Notes under the pieces: generated by a model
Told to the model about the DNA's origin: nothing
The model's database searches: none
The model's input: the letters and a program-made list of their open reading frames with translations, nothing else
In this document: positions 49,107 to 52,909 of the stretch, piece after piece
Numbering within the stretch: position 1 is the first letter of the stretch
Layout: each line of letters opens with the position of its first letter
Made by a program: the position numbers and the translations under genes
Virus record (IMG/VR): IMGVR_UViG_3300035698_022524
Coordinates: 1-52,909 of that record
Origin: a virus
DNA length: 52,909 nt
Direction: 5' to 3' (one strand)

Positions 49107-49126
49107 AATAATACTGAGGTATAAAA

Positions 49127-50752
49127 ATGAATAAATTTTTCGCAGGAAGAGCACTAGGAGTAAAGGAACATTACAATAAACTTGAGCCTAAAGCTTTAGA
49201 AGATAAAGAATGGATGTCAAATAAAATTAAAATTTCCAAAGATAAAACAGCAAGAGGTAATCTAAAAATGAAAGACTTACATAATTATAAATTCAATAAT
49301 AAATTACCTGGAATGCATGATAAAAAATCTAATAAGATAAATCCATTTAAAATGAACTCTCAGAATACTAACACTGTAGGTAAATTAAAGAATAAATCAG
49401 ATATGTTTCTAAACACTTCATATAATAAGGGAGATTTAAAGAATAACCAATTAAAACAAAAATTTAATATGTATTCAGTAGGCACTGGTGGATATAAGAA
49501 AAAAGATATTAGTAAATTTACTAGTAATATTAAAAGTAAAACAGGTAAAAGATATAAATTACCAGTTAAAGATTATTCAAGTAAAAATATGCAATATGGT
49601 TTAACACCCAGAAATACAGGGATTGCGCCAACATCCCAGGAAGTAAGTGCATTTTCAAATCCGACAAATGAAGATGCTACAAGACTAACAAATGCAAAGA
49701 CGGTTAGTCCAGATTTTATAGACCTTAAAGTAAATAAACCAGAAGTTACAGCTCCAATAGAAACTTACGGAACTAAAGAGGATTATACTACAATTAATAC
49801 ACCGTTTGGAACAGTTACAAAACCAGCTAGTGATGATGAATCAATATTGAAGAAAGGAGCGAAAGCTGGTGGGTCAGCTTTGAAATTTATTTATGAAGGA
49901 GTAAAAAATAAATATAATGAATCACAATTTGCTAAGGATAGAAAGTCAACTAAAGAATTAGAAGAGTTAGAACAATCAGCTAAAAAAAGCTTAGTAAGTG
50001 ACCCTGATTTTAAAAAAGAATATTTTGCAAGAATGCAACTTAGAGAAAAGAATAAATTACTTATCGATGAGCAACGTCGAAGAACAGGTCCAACAAAATT
50101 GCAAAGAGTAGCTGCGACCGGTAGAGAATTTAAAAGTGCAGTAAGAGATGTATTACCAAATATTACTACATCTAAATTTAAAGAATTAAGCGGGTTTAAA
50201 GTTGGTGGAGGATTTGGATATACATTAGCTTCAGGATTACCACAAAAACCAGCAGCATTAAAAATGGCTGAATATACTGGGAGACCTTCAAATGTACCGG
50301 CTGAAGCATATCAACAAACACAACAACGGCCGGTGACAAGAGAACAATTTGAACCGGCATCACAGCCAACAGACTTCAAAGATTTACAAAGGGCCTATTT
50401 AAAGGCCTTGGTTCAACGAAGAATAGAAAGTGGTAGAGAGCTGGGAGCTAAGGGGACAGCAAAGTTATTAAAGGATGTTGATAGATTATCTAATGAAGAT
50501 TATGATAGCTATGATAGTGGAAGAAGGCCCCCTCAGAAAAAATCAATAAGTCATACATCTGGACAAACAGAGAGAGCTAGAAATAGTGGATATAAAGTTG
50601 ATAAGTTAGACCAAGATTTTGGGAAGGAAGTAATTGTTAATGGAGAGAAAAAAATAATCAATGCTTATGGCCAACCAGTCTCATCTTTACGTGGTGGATA
50701 TAATAAATTAGATACTTCCGCTGTAAATGTGCAAGAGATTCAACAATATTAG
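49127..50752 (+). CDS. Large basic, mostly disordered protein
   Basis: 541 residues, rich in Lys, Asn, Ser and Gly in the first 200 positions, then mixed charged helices (KDRKSTKELEELEQSAKK) and a Pro/Gln-rich segment (AEAYQQTQQRPVTREQFEP). No TM helix, signal peptide or known domain. Placed with the giant repeat protein, it may be a scaffold or internal structural protein; inference. Confidence 0.6.
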   Translation: MNKFFAGRALGVKEHYNKLEPKALEDKEWMSNKIKISKDKTARGNLKMKDLHNYKFNNKLPGMHDKKSNKINPFKMNSQNTNTVGKLKNKSDMFLNTSYNKGDLKNNQLKQKFNMYSVGTGGYKKKDISKFTSNIKSKTGKRYKLPVKDYSSKNMQYGLTPRNTGIAPTSQEVSAFSNPTNEDATRLTNAKTVSPDFIDLKVNKPEVTAPIETYGTKEDYTTINTPFGTVTKPASDDESILKKGAKAGGSALKFIYEGVKNKYNESQFAKDRKSTKELEELEQSAKKSLVSDPDFKKEYFARMQLREKNKLLIDEQRRRTGPTKLQRVAATGREFKSAVRDVLPNITTSKFKELSGFKVGGGFGYTLASGLPQKPAALKMAEYTGRPSNVPAEAYQQTQQRPVTREQFEPASQPTDFKDLQRAYLKALVQRRIESGRELGAKGTAKLLKDVDRLSNEDYDSYDSGRRPPQKKSISHTSGQTERARNSGYKVDKLDQDFGKEVIVNGEKKIINAYGQPVSSLRGGYNKLDTSAVNVQEIQQY

Positions 50753-50769
50753 AAACTCTAGAGGTTAAA

Positions 50770-50792
50770 TTTAAAATATATATATAAATCAT
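50770..50792 (+). promoter_or_regulatory. Leaderless TATA promoter
   Basis: TTTAAAATATATATATAAAT with CAT following, about 20-42 bp before ATG 50812. Confidence 0.5.
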
Positions 50793-50811
50793 TAAGATAT
50801 ATTAATTATAA

Positions 50812-50967
50812 ATGGCTGGAAGTTTATATAATAAACGAAAAGTAATCGGTGATACTTCTTTTAAGGAGTTAATCGATAGTAGGATTTGGTATAATCCTGT
50901 AAAGATAAGGGAAATAAATTCAACCTCTTTCAAACAATTTTTATTAAAAGGTGAAATAAGTGTTTAA
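50812..50967 (+). CDS. Small soluble protein, unknown
   Basis: 51 residues (MAGSLYNKRKVIGDTSFKEL...), preceded by a strong TATA element. Its end contains AGGTG, the binding site for the overlapping next gene. Confidence 0.5.
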   Translation: MAGSLYNKRKVIGDTSFKELIDSRIWYNPVKIREINSTSFKQFLLKGEISV

Positions 50968-51070
50968 TACTTTTAATAGAAATGGATACATGATTAAAAA
51001 ATCTAAATTAATCTTAGTTCTAGATTTATTACTAGTTTCTAATGTTATTTTTATTGGAGATGAACAATGA
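50960..51070 (+). CDS. Tiny TM protein (GTG start)
   Basis: 36 residues: MFNTFNRNGYMIKKSKLILV followed by LDLLLVSNVIFIGDEQ. AGGTG lies 7-8 nt before the GTG. Its TGA overlaps an ATG (ATGAGTCAATCA) that runs into the IscB element. Confidence 0.45.
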   Translation: MFNTFNRNGYMIKKSKLILVLDLLLVSNVIFIGDEQ

Positions 51071-51071
51071 G

Positions 51072-51330
51072 TCAATCACCCCGTCCTAAAGAACGGGGCT
51101 TGAGAAGTAATTCTTAAGAGCAATTGGTTGATTAGATGGTTGAAAAAATGGAAAACATACAACAGCAGTTTGGAAAGAGAAATACATGCATACCTACAAA
51201 TACTTCTCTAGTTTGTAGCTCTATGGTTTTATCTTTAAAGAAAGAGGTAACTCTTAGTGAGCAAAACTTAAAAACTTTTTCAAACAACATCGAAGAGAAC
51301 CAACTGTCTTGTAAGACAGAACGAACCACG
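51072..51330 (+). ncRNA. Candidate HEARO / omega RNA of IscB
   Basis: IscB guide RNAs are encoded directly upstream of the protein. This stretch has a GC-rich hairpin (51079-51098), inverted AATTCTTAAGAG sequence and a second stem CTGTCTTGTAAGACAG (51307-51322). The corresponding IscB residues 1-65 look unlike IscB protein, consistent with RNA-constrained sequence. The guide would come from just outside the left end. Boundaries uncertain. Confidence 0.45.
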
Positions 51331-52506
51331 AGTGTATTCGTTATTAACTTACGAAAACAACCTTTAATGCCAACAACACCTAGAAATGCGAGAAAGTTAT
51401 TACAACAGAAAAAAGCAAAAGTTGTTAGTTGTAAACCTTTTACAATACAACTTTTACAAGCCACTGGTGAAACAAAACAAGAAATAACGCTTGGAATAGA
51501 TAGTGGTTACAAAAAAATAGGTTTCAGTGCAATAACAAAGAAACAAGAATTAATCAGTGGAGAATTAAAATTGAGAACTAATGTAAGTGATAAACTTACA
51601 GAACGAGCAATGTATCGAAGGAATAAAAGAAATAAGTTATGGTATAGACAACCAAGATTTATGAACAGAGTTTCTTCAAAAAAGAAAGGTTGGTTACCTC
51701 CAAGTGTAAAACATAAAGTGGAATCTCATATTAGATTGGTTAATAAGATAAAAACTTTTTTACCAATTACAAAAACAATCATCGAGGTTGCTAAATTTGA
51801 TGCTCAAAAATTACAAAATGTAGATATTGAAGGAGTAGAATATCAACAGGGACAAATGAAAGGATATGATAATCTAAGAGCGTTTGTATTACAAAGAGAT
51901 AATTATACTTGCCAAATTTGTAAAAAGAAAGAAGGAATATTTGATGTTCACCACATTATTCAAAGAAAAGATGGAGGTAGTAATCGACCAGACAATCTTT
52001 CAACTTTACATATAAAATGTCATAAAGATTTCCATAGTGGAAAAATTAAACATATTTTCAATAAAACTAAATCATTCAAACAAACAGTAATTATGAATAA
52101 TATTAGAAAATATATAGTTGATAAAATAGGGTGTAATTATACTTTTGGTTATATTACTAAAAGAAAAAGATTAGAGTTAGGATTAGATAAAACACATTAT
52201 AATGATGCTTTTGTAATTGCAAGTGGAACAACTCAAATAAGAAGTAAAATATTATTAAGTAAACAAATTAGAAGAAATAATAGATGTTTACAAATTAATC
52301 GTAAAGGTTTCAAACCTAGTATTAGAAGAAAAAGATATAATATTCAATCAAATGATGTAGTTCAATATCAAGGAAGAAAATTAATTGTTAAAGGAATGTT
52401 TAATTATGGTAAATGGATTAGAATGGTTGATAATTTTGGAAATATAATTAATTCAAATGTGAAGAATGTAGAGGTGAAATATTATGGAAAAGGAATACAA
52501 ATTTAA
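51136..52506 (+). CDS. iscB: IscB, RNA-guided RuvC-HNH nuclease
   Basis: 456 residues in the open frame. The IscB-specific PLMP domain is at about 67-100 (VFVINLRKQPLMPTTPRNAR). RuvC I is LGIDSGYKK (D122), the bridge helix RRNKRNKLWYRQPRF, RuvC II IIEVAKFD (E217). The HNH domain has CQIC...DVHHIIQRKDGGSN (H272, H273) and HIKCH; RuvC III is KTHYNDAF (H354, D357). Catalytic residues are intact. Residues 1-65 probably overlap the guide RNA, so the protein may start later than 51136; no ATG lies immediately before PLMP. Ancestor-type of Cas9. Confidence 0.9.
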   Translation: MVEKMENIQQQFGKRNTCIPTNTSLVCSSMVLSLKKEVTLSEQNLKTFSNNIEENQLSCKTERTTSVFVINLRKQPLMPTTPRNARKLLQQKKAKVVSCKPFTIQLLQATGETKQEITLGIDSGYKKIGFSAITKKQELISGELKLRTNVSDKLTERAMYRRNKRNKLWYRQPRFMNRVSSKKKGWLPPSVKHKVESHIRLVNKIKTFLPITKTIIEVAKFDAQKLQNVDIEGVEYQQGQMKGYDNLRAFVLQRDNYTCQICKKKEGIFDVHHIIQRKDGGSNRPDNLSTLHIKCHKDFHSGKIKHIFNKTKSFKQTVIMNNIRKYIVDKIGCNYTFGYITKRKRLELGLDKTHYNDAFVIASGTTQIRSKILLSKQIRRNNRCLQINRKGFKPSIRRKRYNIQSNDVVQYQGRKLIVKGMFNYGKWIRMVDNFGNIINSNVKNVEVKYYGKGIQI

Positions 52507-52909
52507 CAAAATAAGTCCAATTCATCTCCCACCTAAGGGAAGAAGTATTCTTGGACGGTCAGATAAACTAATATTATTTTTGATTATTACCATTATAATC
52601 GCTTCTTCATTTATAGTGGTATCTCTAGCTAAACCAACAGCAGGAGTCTTTAAAGCAGTCTATAAACCTATCTATGAAAATTTATCCAAACAAGTTCCAG
52701 TCTATTCTACTAAGATAATAGCACATAAGCCAGTTTATAATAAGGAGAATAATACTTGGAGTAAAGCTTATAGTGAAACTGTTAAAACTTTAGATGATTA
52801 TAAAACTGAATATTATGATGGTAAGAAAGTTGGTATTGAAACTCACGATAAGATAAAGTATATTTCACCTTGGCAGAATGTTAATAAGGAAGAATTATAT
52901 TTGTATAGA
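52484..52909 (+). CDS. Membrane protein, one TM helix, cut by window end
   Basis: 142 codons without stop up to the window end. A basic Pro-containing N-terminus (SPIHLPPKGRSILGRSDK) is followed by one TM helix (LILFLIITIIIASSFIVVSL) and a soluble Tyr/Lys-rich domain. GAGGTGA 6 nt before ATG 52484 lies within the iscB coding region. The original start may have been ATGAGTC at 51067 before the IscB insertion. Confidence 0.6.
   Translation, partial: MEKEYKFNKISPIHLPPKGRSILGRSDKLILFLIITIIIASSFIVVSLAKPTAGVFKAVYKPIYENLSKQVPVYSTKIIAHKPVYNKENNTWSKAYSETVKTLDDYKTEYYDGKKVGIETHDKIKYISPWQNVNKEELYLYR

Larger units (their letters stand above)
51071..52506 (+). mobile_element. IscB-type (IS200/IS605-related) element
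   Basis: Starts around the hairpin CCCCGTCCTAAAGAACGGGG (51079-51098), typical of the left part of IscB/HEARO elements, and contains iscB to its end. No transposase. Both ends are approximate. It appears to have landed at the beginning of the membrane-protein gene that now starts at 52484. Confidence 0.6.

Noticed and set aside
1-52909. Wholesale reassignment of TAG to pyrrolysine
   Set aside because: Many genes end normally in TAG, some with another stop directly behind it (19872, 31634). Only two sites show convincing extensions, and one other gene has an internal TAA.

Overview
The window is an AT-rich piece of an archaeal extrachromosomal element, most likely a large plasmid or virus. 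Archaeal signs are TATA-box promoters about 30 bp upstream of start codons (many transcripts would be leaderless), GAGGTG/GGTGA ribosome binding sites, and an archaeal-type replisome: MCM-like helicase, AEP primase, PCNA, RFC small subunit and family B polymerase. I see no rRNA, tRNA, CRISPR array or core metabolic genes. Phage-type genes (YopX-like, GIY-YIG, DUF7249-like, a T4 gp62-like clamp-loader subunit) fit a mobile replicon. The host cannot be fixed; cysteine-rich surface proteins with a CGDGVC motif would suit a DPANN lineage but are not diagnostic.

Layout. (1) 1-11564, minus strand: a surface/membrane module. It has secreted Ig-like proteins, many 2-4 TM proteins, a coiled-coil C2H2 zinc-finger protein and a HerA/VirB4-like ATPase carrying two inteins; a DNA-transfer or secretion machine is plausible. 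(2) 11565-12257: a divergent intergenic region with repeated TTTCAAAGGGAA and AAAAGTGGAA boxes, the best origin candidate. (3) 12258-26436, plus strand: the replication operon, namely AbrB-like regulator, MCM-like helicase, AEP primase, possible SSB, RecB-nuclease/SF2-helicase fusion, PCNA, RFC-S, methylases, gp62-like subunit with a PIP-box-like tail, and polB cut in two by a homing endonuclease gene. (4) 26437-36793: dozens of small accessory genes (zinc ribbons, HTH, tiny membrane proteins, WGR), several disrupted by stops or frameshifts. (5) 36791-38208: a TnpB element. (6) 38294-52909: a second module with an XPB-like SF2 helicase, a Zot/HerA-like ATPase with one mini-intein and one naturally split intein, a 1125-residue repeat-rich protein, a second freestanding homing endonuclease, further membrane proteins, and an IscB element with a candidate omega RNA.

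The two motor ATPases with their membrane neighbours look like two envelope or DNA-transport modules flanking a self-contained replication unit. The strongest oddities are the density of protein-splicing and homing elements in essential genes (four inteins, one split; polB split by an endonuclease gene), a two-part clamp loader mixing archaeal and T4-like logic, and genes with in-frame stop codons followed by coding-like extensions.
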